DNA from: Pseudomonadota bacterium
GTDB lineage: Bacteria; Pseudomonadota; Gammaproteobacteria; Burkholderiales; SG8-39
DNA: 64,000 bases
NCBI GenBank assembly: GCA_947455195.1
Contig: CANGMI010000006.1
Span: 310,001 to 374,000 of the forward strand
Direction of reading: 5' to 3'
Shown here: positions 27,885 through 36,839 of the stretch, piece after piece
How the letters are laid out: each line of letters begins with the position of its first letter
How positions within the stretch are numbered: the first letter of the stretch is position 1
Translations under genes and position numbers: made by a program
Notes under the pieces: generated by a model
What the model was told of the DNA's origin: nothing
The model's database searches: none
Seen by the model: only the letters and a program-made list of their open reading frames with translations

Positions 27885-28385
27885 TCAGGCCGGCAGGTCA
27901 ATGTCCAGCAGTGCCGCACAGCGCAGCATGAACCGATGCAGGTCGACTGCCTTTTCGAGCACGAGCGGCACACCCTGACGGGTGGCTTCGTAGATCACCA
28001 TGGGCTCGGTATCGGCCGTGACGAGGATCGCCGAAAGGCGATCACCGGCAGGCGATTCGGTACGCAGGCGCTCGATGAGCGCGAGGCCGGTCATCTGGCC
28101 GGCCCCCAGATGCAGATCGACGACCGCCAGTTCGATGCGATGCGGGCGCGCGAAGGCCAGCGCCTGCGCAGGGTCGGCAAACGCATGAACCTGCAATGCA
28201 TCACCCACCAGACGGCACAGCACGGTCTCGTAGAGGCCCCGACTCAGGGGATCATCATCGACGACGAGAACATGACGGATGCGCGCATCGCGCTCATCGT
28301 CAGCGGGCGCCGCCGACCCGGTGCGACCACCGGCGAGTACCCGCAGATCGAACCGGGCACGCTCGGGGCGACCAGGCGTCGACAC
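27885..28385 (-). CDS. Stand-alone receiver-domain protein
   Basis: A 166-residue single-domain response regulator. After a 35-residue charged lead, the receiver runs about 37-165 with acidic pocket VVDDDPLSRG (43-45), phospho-acceptor Asp90 in LAVVDLHLG, Thr/Ala at ILVTAD and Lys145 in LVLEK. No output domain follows, so it acts by protein contact like CheY or Spo0F types. The start is GTG. The rubredoxin gene ends 21 bases upstream, so the two form one transcript. The partner kinase is not in the window. Confidence 0.85.
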   Translation of the reverse strand: MSTPGRPERARFDLRVLAGGRTGSAAPADDERDARIRHVLVVDDDPLSRGLYETVLCRLVGDALQVHAFADPAQALAFARPHRIELAVVDLHLGAGQMTGLALIERLRTESPAGDRLSAILVTADTEPMVIYEATRQGVPLVLEKAVDLHRFMLRCAALLDIDLPA

Positions 28386-28406
28386 GACGGAACCCCACGC
28401 GTTCGA

Positions 28407-28589
28407 TCAGATCTCGACCATCTCGAAATCTTCCTTCCGGGCACCACACTCGGGGCAGGTCCAGTTGATCGGCACATCTTCCCAGCGGGTCCCGGGCGCA
28501 ATGCCGTCCTCGGGCCAACCAGTGGCCTCATCGTAGATCCAGCCACAGATGAGGCACATCCAGGTACGCGGTTCTTGGGTATCGGTCAT
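28407..28589 (-). CDS. Rubredoxin
   Basis: A 60-residue rubredoxin, a one-iron electron carrier. Cysteines 12, 15, 45 and 48 (CLIC and CPEC) ligate iron, with the family pattern [23 protein letters not shown] and WTCPECG. I chose the ATG at 28589; the frame stays open to 28751 across the divergent promoter region, but that part lacks family similarity. It precedes the receiver gene and is divergent from thiD. In betaproteobacteria rubredoxin often sits beside thiD and hemL, as here. Confidence 0.95.
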   Translation of the reverse strand: MTDTQEPRTWMCLICGWIYDEATGWPEDGIAPGTRWEDVPINWTCPECGARKEDFEMVEI

Positions 28590-28613
28590 TTCGGGTCGGG
28601 GCGGAAGCGAACG

Positions 28614-28659
28614 GGTAAGATACGAGACGGGAGCGGAGTCGTGCGAGCGGCATCTTACC
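28614..28659. promoter_or_regulatory. Inverted repeat in the rubredoxin/thiD divergent region
   Basis: A perfect 8-bp inverted repeat, GGTAAGAT at 28614-28621 and ATCTTACC at 28652-28659, lies between the divergent rubredoxin and thiD genes. It could be an operator or a pair of sites for one protein. No TPP riboswitch sequence is recognisable here. Confidence 0.35.
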
Positions 28660-28724
28660 GGGCTGGCCAGATCGAGGCCAGGCATTCCTGAAGCCGCCGC
28701 AACGGCCAACACGAGGTTCTTCAA

Positions 28725-29558
28725 TTGCCCCTGACCACACCAAAGCTGCAATCACCGGTCGTGCTCACGTTCGCCGGTGCCGACCCGACCAGCGGTGCCG
28801 GGCTGCAGGCCGATCTGCTGACCCTCGCGAGCATGGGCTGCCATCCGTTGTCGGTCGTCACGGGCATCACCACCCAGGATACCTGTGGGGTCTCATCGAT
28901 ACTCGTGACCTCGGCCCGGCTGGTCGAAGCGCAGGCGGCCACGGTTCTCGCCGACATCGAGGTGGCAGCGTTCAAGATCGGCATGATCGGCAGCGCCGAC
29001 AATGCGCGCGCGATTGCACGCATCCTGAAGGCGCATCCGGACATACCGGTCGTGCTCGACCCGGTACTCGCGTCGGGACGGGGCGATGAACTCGCCGGCA
29101 ACACCACGCGCGCGGCCTTGCTCAGGCACCTGCTGCCACTGGCCACGCTCATCACGCCCAACAGCATCGAAGCGAGGGCACTCGCGGGCGCCGAGGCAAA
29201 CGTGCCGCTCGACGCCGTTGCGCGGACGCTCGTCGCGGCCGGCGCGCGCCACGTGCTCATCACCGGCACCCACGAGCCGGGTCCGAGCGTGCAGAACACG
29301 CTATACGGCACCGACGGTGTCGTGCGTGACGATCGATGGGACCGGCTGCCCGGCGAGTACCATGGCTCGGGCTGTACGCTCGCGTCAGCCATTGCTGCGG
29401 CGCTCGCCAACACGCTCGATCTGGGTGAGGCCGTGCGTGCCGCCCAGGAATACACCTGGCAGAGCCTTGCGCATGCGCTTCGCCCTGGCAAGGGACAATC
29501 GATTCCCGACCGCTTCTTCTGGGCACGCCATGTCGGCGCAGCCGCCGCTGCGCACTGA
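28725..29558 (+). CDS. thiD: Hydroxymethylpyrimidine (phosphate) kinase
   Basis: ThiD phosphorylates HMP and HMP-P in thiamine synthesis. The 277-residue protein carries the ribokinase-fold marks [19 protein letters not shown] (substrate motif), GMIGSADN and the C-terminal anion-hole/catalytic sequence [13 protein letters not shown]. The start appears to be a TTG with ACGAGG about ten bases upstream; the conserved domain begins around residue 12, so this start is plausible. It is followed by thiE (58-base gap) and hemL. Confidence 0.93.
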   Translation: MPLTTPKLQSPVVLTFAGADPTSGAGLQADLLTLASMGCHPLSVVTGITTQDTCGVSSILVTSARLVEAQAATVLADIEVAAFKIGMIGSADNARAIARILKAHPDIPVVLDPVLASGRGDELAGNTTRAALLRHLLPLATLITPNSIEARALAGAEANVPLDAVARTLVAAGARHVLITGTHEPGPSVQNTLYGTDGVVRDDRWDRLPGEYHGSGCTLASAIAAALANTLDLGEAVRAAQEYTWQSLAHALRPGKGQSIPDRFFWARHVGAAAAAH

Positions 29559-29615
29559 GCACGCCCGGACCAGCGTCACCCGGCCGGACCACACACCACC
29601 CGATCCAGTACAACG

Positions 29616-30320
29616 ATGTCGACGCCGACCCCCACCGAACGGCATGCTGCGCGCCTTGCGCGGCTGCGCGGGCTCTACGCCATCACTCCGGACAACGACG
29701 ACACCGGCGCCTTGCTTCATGCGGTGACGGCCGTCCTGTCCGGAGGCGCGCGCATCGTGCAATACCGCAACAAGCGGGTCGATGCCATGCAGCGCCGCGA
29801 GCAGGGGGAAGCGTTGCGGCAACTCACACGGGCGCACGATGCGCTTCTCATCATCAACGACGATGCACCCCTCGCCCTCGCCCTCGACGCCGATGGCGTC
29901 CACATCGGCCGTGATGACGGCGACGTCGCCGCGACGCGGCGCCTCATCGGGCCCGAACGGCTGCTCGGCGTGTCCTGCTACAACGACTGGGCAATCGCCG
30001 AAGCGTCCCTCGCAGCCGGTGCCGATCATGTCGCCTTCGGGGCAGCCTTTGCATCGTCCACCAAGCCGGGGGCGGTTCACGCACCCCTCGCGCTCTATCG
30101 CAAGGCACGCGAACAGACCCGCGCACCGATCGTCGCGATCGGAGGTATCGAACTTCACAACGCGGGGTCGCTCCTTGCCTGTGGGGTCGATGCCATCGCC
30201 GTCATCAGCGCGCTCTTTGGCGCGACCGACCCGCGCAGCACCGCCGCCGCTTTCAGCGCGTTGTATGCTCGCGTCGACACAGATTCAGCCGCTGGCAGAT
30301 CAGGGAGAGAGACACCGTGA
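29616..30320 (+). CDS. thiE: Thiamine-phosphate synthase
   Basis: ThiE couples HMP-PP with the thiazole phosphate to give thiamine phosphate. The 234-residue TIM barrel shows GLYAITPD at the N-terminus, ARIVQYRNK (substrate-binding Gln/Lys), [29 protein letters not shown], the phosphate loop region ASSTKPGA, and VAIGGIE. It overlaps the hemL start by four bases (the stop and start share GTGA), so expression is coupled. Confidence 0.93.
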   Translation: MSTPTPTERHAARLARLRGLYAITPDNDDTGALLHAVTAVLSGGARIVQYRNKRVDAMQRREQGEALRQLTRAHDALLIINDDAPLALALDADGVHIGRDDGDVAATRRLIGPERLLGVSCYNDWAIAEASLAAGADHVAFGAAFASSTKPGAVHAPLALYRKAREQTRAPIVAIGGIELHNAGSLLACGVDAIAVISALFGATDPRSTAAAFSALYARVDTDSAAGRSGRETP

Positions 30321-31600
30321 GCAAGAGCAACGACGCACTCTTCGAGCGCGCACAGCAGGTCATTCCGGGCGGCGTGAGTTCACCCGTGCGCGCCTTTCGG
30401 GCGGTCGGGGGCACACCCCGGTTCATCGTGCGCGGCGAGGGTCCGCGAGTGTGGGATGCCGAAGGCAAGGCCTATCTCGATTACGTGCTCTCGTGGGGCC
30501 CGCTGATTGCCGGGCATGCGCATCCGAGCGTGGTCGAGGCGGTGTCTCGTGCGGCACGCGGTGGGCTCTCGTTCGGCATGCCGACCGAGGCCGAGATCGA
30601 ACTCGCCGAACTCATCCGCACCGTCGTGCCCTCGCTCGAACGACTGCGCTTCACCAGTTCGGGCACGGAAGCCACCATGTCGGCCCTGCGCCTTGCACGC
30701 GGCTTTACCGGACGCAGCCGCATCATCAAGTTCGAGGGCTGCTACCACGGGCATGCCGATGCGCTGCTCGTGAAGGCGGGCTCTGGGCTGCTCACCTTCG
30801 GCAACCCCAGTTCGGCCGGCGTGCCGGCCGAGGCCGCCCAGCACACGCTGGTGCTCGACTTCAACAATGTGGCGCAACTGGAGGAAACCTTTGCCCTCGA
30901 GGGTGATCAGATCGGTGCCGTCATCGTCGAAGCGGTGGCCGGCAACATGAATCTCGTGCCCGGGTCGGCCGCGTTCCTGCAAGCCCTGCGACGTCTGTGC
31001 TCGCAGTACGGCAGCGTGCTCATCTTCGACGAAGTCATGACCGGGTTTCGCGTTCACCCGGGGGGTGCGCAAGCCCTCTACGGCATCACGCCCGACCTCA
31101 CCACCTTCGGAAAGGTGATCGGCGGTGGCATGCCGGTGGGCGTGTTCGGCGGACGCAAGGACATCATGCAGTGTGTGGCGCCCCTGGGGCCGGTCTACCA
31201 GGCAGGTACGCTCTCGGGCAATCCGGTGGCGATGGCCGCCGGTCTGGCCACCCTCAATCTGACATTGGCGCCCGGGTTTCACGAAGGGCTCGCGCGCGCC
31301 ACGCAGCGCCTGGTCGACGGGTTCAACGCCATTGGCCGTGACCTCGGCGGCCGGATCAGCGCCGCCTGTGTCGGCAGCATGTTCGGGTTGTACTTCAGCC
31401 CGACGGCACCGGCGGACTTTGCGCAGGTGATGACGGCCGACCGAGACGGTTTCAACGCGTTCTTCCACCGCATGCTCGACCAGGGTGTGCACCTGGCACC
31501 TTCGGCGTTCGAAGCCGGCTTCCTGTCGTCCACGCACACCGATGCCGACATCGATGCCACGATCGCGGCCGCGCGCAAGGCGCTCGAACCGGCGGGCTGA
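30317..31600 (+). CDS. hemL: Glutamate-1-semialdehyde 2,1-aminomutase
   Basis: HemL makes 5-aminolevulinate in the C5 haem pathway, using PLP. The 427-residue protein has [12 protein letters not shown] at the N-terminus, [36 protein letters not shown] (cofactor Asp), and the PLP lysine Lys266 in [10 protein letters not shown]. The start is GTG overlapping the thiE stop. A strong hairpin (31641-31665) follows and separates it from convergent mscL. Confidence 0.96.
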   Translation: MSKSNDALFERAQQVIPGGVSSPVRAFRAVGGTPRFIVRGEGPRVWDAEGKAYLDYVLSWGPLIAGHAHPSVVEAVSRAARGGLSFGMPTEAEIELAELIRTVVPSLERLRFTSSGTEATMSALRLARGFTGRSRIIKFEGCYHGHADALLVKAGSGLLTFGNPSSAGVPAEAAQHTLVLDFNNVAQLEETFALEGDQIGAVIVEAVAGNMNLVPGSAAFLQALRRLCSQYGSVLIFDEVMTGFRVHPGGAQALYGITPDLTTFGKVIGGGMPVGVFGGRKDIMQCVAPLGPVYQAGTLSGNPVAMAAGLATLNLTLAPGFHEGLARATQRLVDGFNAIGRDLGGRISAACVGSMFGLYFSPTAPADFAQVMTADRDGFNAFFHRMLDQGVHLAPSAFEAGFLSSTHTDADIDATIAAARKALEPAG

Positions 31601-31640
31601 GTCTCGCCGTTTCGAGGATCCGGCGAAGGTCCTGACGCGG

Positions 31641-31665
31641 GCACAGGCCCGCTCAGGGCCTGTGC
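31641..31665. terminator. Bidirectional terminator-like hairpin between hemL and mscL
   Basis: A perfect 10-bp stem, GCACAGGCCC and GGGCCTGTGC, with a five-base loop lies between the convergent hemL and mscL genes and abuts the mscL stop codon. There is no U-tract on either strand, so intrinsic termination is uncertain, but placement fits a shared 3' end structure. Confidence 0.6.
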
Positions 31666-32112
31666 TCAGCGCGCGCGCAGGGCGTCGCGAATTTCTCGCA
31701 GCAGCACCACGTCTTCGGGCGGCGGCGGGGGCGGTGCGTCGGGCGCCGGCGGAGCCACTGGCGCCTCTTTCAGCGCCATCATGCGGTTGATGCCGCGCAC
31801 CAGCATGAAGATGGCAAAACCCATGATGAGGAAATACACCACGGCGTTGATGAAGGCCCCGTAGGCGAAGACCGCCGCACCCGCCTTGCGCGCCGCATCG
31901 AGCGATGCGTAGGGGCCAGCCACCTTGCCCTCGGCCAGCACCAGGTACAGGTTGATGAAGTCGATGCGGCCCAGCACGAGGCCGAGCACCGGCATGAGGA
32001 TGTCATTGACCAGCGAGTCGACGATCTTGCCGAAGGCCCCGCCGATGATCACCCCGACGGCGAGGTCGATCACGTTGCCACGCAGCATGAAAGTCTTGAA
32101 TTCGTTCAGCAT
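31666..32112 (-). CDS. mscL: Large-conductance mechanosensitive channel
   Basis: MscL opens under membrane tension to release solutes in osmotic downshock. The 148-residue protein starts [31 protein letters not shown], the family N-terminus with the pore helix, has the second helix around 82-105 ([19 protein letters not shown]) and a cytoplasmic C-terminal helix, here preceded by a Pro-rich linker. The ATG at 32112 is chosen over a longer frame to 32187 that lacks family similarity. Confidence 0.96.
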   Translation of the reverse strand: MLNEFKTFMLRGNVIDLAVGVIIGGAFGKIVDSLVNDILMPVLGLVLGRIDFINLYLVLAEGKVAGPYASLDAARKAGAAVFAYGAFINAVVYFLIMGFAIFMLVRGINRMMALKEAPVAPPAPDAPPPPPPEDVVLLREIRDALRAR

Positions 32113-32185
32113 GAAGGGGGCTCCTGATGAGGGGGGCGGCCGCTGACGCGCGGGCCTCCGGCAGGGCCCGCCGTCAAACAATCGC

Positions 32186-32194
32186 AATATAACA
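32186..32194 (-). promoter_or_regulatory. Extended -10 element upstream of mscL
   Basis: Read on the minus strand the sequence is TGTTATATT, a TGn plus TATATT extended -10, about 75 bases before the mscL start. No good -35 is seen. A GC-rich hairpin (GCGGGCC with GGCCCGC, near 32151-32172) lies just downstream and may serve as terminator for the glycoside hydrolase transcript. Confidence 0.35.
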
Positions 32195-32215
32195 CGCGGT
32201 CCTGACGCCTCTTGG

Positions 32216-33853
32216 TTACTGGCGCGTGATGATCCAGAGCGTGACCGCCGATGGGGCCAGGGTTCGCGCGGGCAACTTGACCGTTCCGTTGCTGGACACC
32301 GACAGGTTGGTCAGGGTTTCGACCTTCTGCAGTGACACCTTGGCGAGTACCGGCAACGTACCCGCATCGATGGCAGTTCCCACGTTGCTGGTGGCCGCAT
32401 CGATCAGGTAGCGCTCGGCCGTCACGCGCCCTGAACGGAAAGGCAGGGCCGTGAACTGCGTCGAGACGCTCTGCGCCGTCGTGAGGTCCTGCACCGTGTT
32501 GCTGTTCCAGTCGAAGAGGTGCTTGTAGTTGTAGATCAGCACCGCCGCACTCGTCGCCGAGGCAGACGCGACGGCACCGATCGTCGGCTGGGTTGCGGTG
32601 GGCAGTGTCAACCCTCGGCGCTGGCCGGGCATCAGCATCGTCATCGCAAACGTATTGGCATACGGCTTGGGAAAGTCGGTGCCGCTCCGGAACCAGGTGT
32701 AACTCGGGATACCCGGCGATCCGATGGTGTCGTTACCCATCTGGTCACGCATGAGGAGCAGTGCGCCCCCCGTAAACGTGCCGGCAAGCGATTCGCGCAA
32801 GAAGGCTGCGGCCCAGGCAGCACTCGGACTGCGGTAATTGAACCGGCCGAAATCGGCGCCCCAGGCGCTGTTGGGGTCAGTCCACGCAGAGGGTCCCCAC
32901 TCGCTCAGATAGAGGGGCACGTCGGGGCGTCCGACAGCTTTCAGCTTCGCGCGAATCGCGGCACCCAGGTCACGCAGGGCGTACGGACCGTTGCCGCTGT
33001 TGGCTTCAAGACCGCCGTAGAAGTGGAGCGTCACCGCATCGAGTCGCAGGTTGTTGTCGGCCACCCACTGAACGAACTGCGTATGCCAGAAACTGCTGGT
33101 CATGAAGGTCGAATTGGATCCCATGGCCGGTCCGGCAATCAGAAGCTTCCGGGTCGGGTTGGCGGCAGCCACCGCAGCGACGGCATTGGCCCAGACCCGA
33201 TACAGGCTCTGCTCCATCGCAAACCGGCGCGGGTCCGCGATGGGGAGTGGATTGGCCGGGTCGAAGGGCCACAGGTGGCTTGGCGCCGTGGTGATGTCCA
33301 GTTCGTTGCACACCTCGAACATCACCTGCGGAAAACCGGCATTGCCGAACTGCGTGGCCACATAGCGCACCGCAGCGATCGCGAAGGTCTGGTATTGCGC
33401 CCAGGTTGTCGCGTCCCAGGTCTCCGGATTGCCGGTCATGCCCGCGGGCAGCGACGTGCCCACCACGATGTGCGGACTGATCTGGTACTGGGCGAGCCAG
33501 CCCAACTGGCCTTCGAGCAACGGGCAGGTCACGAACTGCCCGGCGGTGTCGACGCCACAACCGCCAAACACGTCGATCAGCCGCACCATCTTCGGCTGCA
33601 ACGGGCCGACCACCGGCCAGGCGGGCGGCAGTCCGCCATTGGTCTCGGGAAAACTCGCGTCCTGAAAGATCCGGCGCATGGCCACCAGATCATCGCCGCC
33701 GGTTTCACTCAACGCCGTCGAAGCGTTCACCACAACGGCGCCAGCCGATACCGACTGCGCGGTCAACAGGAAAGCCGACGCCATCACGGCAGTCGCAAAC
33801 AGGCCGAGGGGCAAGCGCCCCCGGGCGAGGGTCGTGCTGGTCTGGAGCAACAT
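32216..33853 (-). CDS. Secreted clan GH-A glycoside hydrolase, GH39-like
   Basis: A 545-residue exported (beta/alpha)8-barrel hydrolase. The signal peptide spans the first 36 or so residues (hydrophobic [12 protein letters not shown], cleavage near SVSAGA). The probable acid/base Glu184 lies in FEVCNELD and the nucleophile Glu318 in YLSEWGPS, the pair that defines clan GH-A; the overall layout and C-terminal beta-rich part resemble GH39 xylosidase-type enzymes. The substrate is not deducible. The ATG at 33853 has GGGGATA upstream. It is the only obvious secreted carbohydrate enzyme in the window. An FNR/ANR-type box lies about 90 bases upstream. Confidence 0.75.
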   Translation of the reverse strand: MLLQTSTTLARGRLPLGLFATAVMASAFLLTAQSVSAGAVVVNASTALSETGGDDLVAMRRIFQDASFPETNGGLPPAWPVVGPLQPKMVRLIDVFGGCGVDTAGQFVTCPLLEGQLGWLAQYQISPHIVVGTSLPAGMTGNPETWDATTWAQYQTFAIAAVRYVATQFGNAGFPQVMFEVCNELDITTAPSHLWPFDPANPLPIADPRRFAMEQSLYRVWANAVAAVAAANPTRKLLIAGPAMGSNSTFMTSSFWHTQFVQWVADNNLRLDAVTLHFYGGLEANSGNGPYALRDLGAAIRAKLKAVGRPDVPLYLSEWGPSAWTDPNSAWGADFGRFNYRSPSAAWAAAFLRESLAGTFTGGALLLMRDQMGNDTIGSPGIPSYTWFRSGTDFPKPYANTFAMTMLMPGQRRGLTLPTATQPTIGAVASASATSAAVLIYNYKHLFDWNSNTVQDLTTAQSVSTQFTALPFRSGRVTAERYLIDAATSNVGTAIDAGTLPVLAKVSLQKVETLTNLSVSSNGTVKLPARTLAPSAVTLWIITRQ

Positions 33854-34223
33854 GATCGTATCCCCACGCGTCAACACCGCTACCCGGAGTCGAAGCCGGC
33901 ACGACGGCGCCGTGCACTAGGCCCGAATCATCAGGAGCCGTTTGATCAAGATCATGATAAATCAATCACGTACTTGATATGCGTCGCGATTACATGCCGA
34001 TACGTTTGACCCAGCCCGGTACCTCCCGACTCGTGGGGTCAGCAATCGTGGGGGCGGGTCTTGCCTTTTGCCAGGTGCGAGGACGCAGGCAACCAGAACC
34101 TCCGTGGCGGCCAGAGGACGACGCGGGAGCAGGCACAGGGGGCGCACACGAGAAGCACCGCGCTGCCGGCGGCGCCCCACGGGGCCGGAGAACGTCGCGC
34201 TGCGACCCTGCCTGGCGCGGCTG
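33854..34223. other. Intergenic region without a gene (370 bases)
   Basis: I see no credible gene here on either strand; short open frames are Arg/Pro-rich and lack starts with Shine-Dalgarno sequences. The region holds the AT-rich upstream part of the glycoside hydrolase gene (33936-33985), including an FNR-type box, and a GC-rich hairpin near 34166-34189 (GCCC-CACG-GGGC core) that may end the mgtE transcript. Confidence 0.6.
33942..33955. promoter_or_regulatory. Candidate FNR/ANR box
   Basis: TTGATCAAGATCAT matches the FNR/ANR/DNR consensus TTGAT-N4-ATCAA at nine of ten positions. It lies 89 bases upstream of the glycoside hydrolase ATG within an AT-rich patch that also holds TGATAAATCA. 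A class II spacing would put the start point near 33907, where the -10 match is poor. Function is inference. Confidence 0.4.
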
Positions 34224-35669
34224 CTACTTCACCAGGAAGAGCGAGGCCAGCCCGAGGAAGATGAAGAAGCCACCCGAATCGGTGACCGCGGTAATCATCA
34301 CGCTCGACCCGATGGCCGGGTCACGACCGAGCCGCGCCATGGTCACCGGAATGAGAACGCCCATTACGGCCGCCAGCACCAGATTGAGCGCCATCGCAGC
34401 GGTCATCACCAGACCGAGCGGCACGCTGCGATAGAGCAGCCAGGCAATCACGCCCAGGATGCCGCCCCAGATAACGCCATTGATGATGGCGACACTGATC
34501 TCCTTGGAGAAGAGCTTGCGCGCCAGATCCGGCGAAAGTTCGCCGAGTGCCAGCGCGCGCACGATCATCGTGATGGTCTGATTGCCCGAATTGCCGCCGA
34601 CGCCCGCCACGATCGGCATCAGGGCGGCCAGCGCGACGAGTTCGCTGATGGCGCCTTCGAACGCGCCGATCACGCGCGAGGCGATGAATGCGGTGACCAG
34701 GTTGACGGCCAGCCACTGCCAGCGATTGCGAATCGAGCCCCAGACCGAGGCGAAGATATCCTCCGACTCGCGCAAGCCCCCTTGCGCAAGCGCGTCGCTG
34801 TCGGACTTGTCACGGATGAAGTCGACGATGGCATCGACCGTAACCCGGCCAAGCAGGCGGCCGGCCTGGTCGACGACCGGTGCCGAGACGAGGTCGTACC
34901 GCTCGAAAGCCTGTACCGCCTCATCGGCATCGTCATCCGCATGCAGGGTGATGGATTCGCTCACCATGACATCGCCGACATCGCGATCGAGGTCGCTCAC
35001 GATGAGTTTGGCCAGCGGCAGCACGCCCTTCAGTTTCTCGTCACGATCGACGACGAAGATCTGGTCGGTGTGATCGGGCAGATCGTCGAAGCGACGCAGA
35101 TAACGGGTAGCCACCTCCAGGCTCACGTCGGCGCGAACACTGACGACATCGAAGTCCATCAGGGCGCCAACCGCATTCTCCGGGTAGGACATCGCCGCGC
35201 GCAGCTGCTCGCGCTCCTCGACCGGCAGGGCCCTGAAGATGTCCTCGATGACGCCCTGAGGCAGGTCGGGCGCCAGGTCGGCAATCTCGTCGGCGTCGAG
35301 CGTCTCGGCTGCGGCCACCAGTTCGGTGGGCTCCATGTCGCGGATGAGCGACTCGCGCACCGCATCGGACACCTCGAGCAGGATCTCGCCATCGCGCTCG
35401 GCCTTGACCAGATCCCAGACCGCGAGGCGGTCTTCAAGCGGCAGCGCCTCGAGGATGTAGGCCACATCGGCCGAATGCATCGAATCGAGCTTGGCGCGCA
35501 ACTCGGCCTCGTGCTGCTTGTGCACGAGGGTCTCGACCATGGTCTGATTCGGGCCCGGCTGACGCTCGACGATCGACTCGACCAGACGCTGACGCTCGAG
35601 CAGGGCCTGCACGCTCTGCAGATCCTGCTGCACGTCTTCGATCTGCTTGCGTTCGATGGCCTGAATCAT
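34224..35669 (-). CDS. mgtE: Magnesium transporter MgtE
   Basis: A 481-residue MgtE magnesium channel. The N-terminal superhelical domain (about 30-140), tandem CBS domains (about 145-265) and five C-terminal membrane helices (about 300-480) are all present. Conserved membrane-domain sequence includes ALMPIVAGVGGNSGNQTITMIVRALALGE and the later ATTAV-like SVMITAVTDSGGFFIFLGLA. The cytoplasmic acidic residues that sense magnesium are spread over the N and CBS domains. It is monocistronic. I found no magnesium riboswitch in the 98 bases upstream. Confidence 0.95.
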   Translation of the reverse strand: MIQAIERKQIEDVQQDLQSVQALLERQRLVESIVERQPGPNQTMVETLVHKQHEAELRAKLDSMHSADVAYILEALPLEDRLAVWDLVKAERDGEILLEVSDAVRESLIRDMEPTELVAAAETLDADEIADLAPDLPQGVIEDIFRALPVEEREQLRAAMSYPENAVGALMDFDVVSVRADVSLEVATRYLRRFDDLPDHTDQIFVVDRDEKLKGVLPLAKLIVSDLDRDVGDVMVSESITLHADDDADEAVQAFERYDLVSAPVVDQAGRLLGRVTVDAIVDFIRDKSDSDALAQGGLRESEDIFASVWGSIRNRWQWLAVNLVTAFIASRVIGAFEGAISELVALAALMPIVAGVGGNSGNQTITMIVRALALGELSPDLARKLFSKEISVAIINGVIWGGILGVIAWLLYRSVPLGLVMTAAMALNLVLAAVMGVLIPVTMARLGRDPAIGSSVMITAVTDSGGFFIFLGLASLFLVK

Positions 35670-35767
35670 GGGCGCTCACGAATAAGGGGGTGTCCGCAAG
35701 TCAGGCAGCTCACTCGCGGTTGAGGAGCGCGCGCATTATCGCTCAGTCAGGGCACGAGGCAATACGA

Positions 35768-36673
35768 TCATTCGCTACGGAGCGTATCTCCCGGCTCGAA
35801 AAACCAGGTGCGCGTGATCACGAGCACGTCGGTGTCGCGACGAACCTCGGGCGGCAGCGGCGCAAACGGTGCGGCCATGCGCACGATGCGCTCGGCAGCC
35901 TGATCGAGTTCGATGCGCCCGGAGCGCCGGTCGAATTCGAGCGACTCGATGCTGCCATCGGCGCGAATCGCGACGGTGAGCCGCAGATTGCCATAGATGC
36001 GCCCGCGGGCATCGGCCGGGTAGTTGGTGGTACCGGTGCGTTCGATCTTCTCGCGCCACTGATCGAGGTAGAGGGCAAAGCGCAATTCGCGCGCCTGGGC
36101 GCCGACAAAACGGCGGCGCGGCGCACTCTCATACTGTTGCAGGTCGCGCGCAAGGCGCGCCTCGTCGCGCACCGCGAGCAGCGCGCGCGCGGCCAGATCG
36201 CGGCCCGACACCGGGGGCGGTGCGCTCGCAACATCATCGGGTCGCTCCGGGACGGCCGCCGGTGAGGGCGGCGCGCCGCGGGCCGGCAGCAGCGGGGGGG
36301 CTTCGCCGGCCAGCACCGACCGCGGTGCACGCGCTGGCTCGACACGCCCCGCCACGCGCGACCCACCCGGGGCGGCCCCGGGCTGCGCACTCGCTGGCGC
36401 GGCTGGCGCACGAGGTGCCGTCGCACGAGCCGTGCCCTCGTCGATGTTCCCACCACCGTCGAGCGAGGCCTGCGCCAGTTCGCGGGCCACGGCCGGTGCC
36501 TCGAGCGAACGCGCGCCCACCAGCGTGACCTCGAGCTCGGCAGGGAGTTCCGCCAGCGAGGGTGGCGAAAATGCCAGGCGCATCGCGAGGAGCAGGGCAT
36601 GAACGAGCAGGGACACGAGCATCGCGGCTGACAGCCCGCGAACGGTAAAGCGCAGCAAGCGGAGTGTGATCAT
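35768..36673 (-). CDS. TonB-like energy transducer protein
   Basis: A 301-residue protein with one N-terminal membrane helix (about 12-32), a long Pro/Ala-rich periplasmic spacer (about 80-170) and a TonB C-terminal domain (about 190-300) containing NYPADARGRIYGNLRLTVAIRADGSIESLEF. It would span the periplasm and energise outer-membrane receptors with ExbBD, which are not in the window. It is downstream of the RNB nuclease with a 166-base gap; betaproteobacteria often have tonB beside this nuclease. Confidence 0.88.
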   Translation of the reverse strand: MITLRLLRFTVRGLSAAMLVSLLVHALLLAMRLAFSPPSLAELPAELEVTLVGARSLEAPAVARELAQASLDGGGNIDEGTARATAPRAPAAPASAQPGAAPGGSRVAGRVEPARAPRSVLAGEAPPLLPARGAPPSPAAVPERPDDVASAPPPVSGRDLAARALLAVRDEARLARDLQQYESAPRRRFVGAQARELRFALYLDQWREKIERTGTTNYPADARGRIYGNLRLTVAIRADGSIESLEFDRRSGRIELDQAAERIVRMAAPFAPLPPEVRRDTDVLVITRTWFFEPGDTLRSE

Positions 36674-36839
36674 TCGCGCCCGTCCGGCATCTCGCTCTCT
36701 GGAACTGCGGTGAAGGGTCGAAACTCCCTCATGTCATGCGCGGCAAATGCGTCATCGGCACCGCGCGATGGCCGCCACAGCCGATGCACCCGCGCGACCC
36801 GCCACCCGCAGCCAGACCACCGCCTTCTGGCAGGAGCAA

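Noticed and set aside
27788-27973. N-terminal extension of the system 1 binding protein
   Set aside because: The extension is Cys/Arg-rich and precedes a clear signal peptide with its own Shine-Dalgarno sequence at 27787.
28590-28724. TPP riboswitch upstream of thiD
   Set aside because: I looked for the conserved CUGAGA and ACCUGAUCU-type boxes and did not find them.
34068-35723. 551-residue plus-strand frame opposite mgtE
   Set aside because: Shadow frame of mgtE with His/Arg-rich low-complexity product.
35670-35767. Magnesium (M-box) riboswitch upstream of mgtE
   Set aside because: Only 98 bases lie upstream, too short for an M-box, and no matching conserved core is seen.
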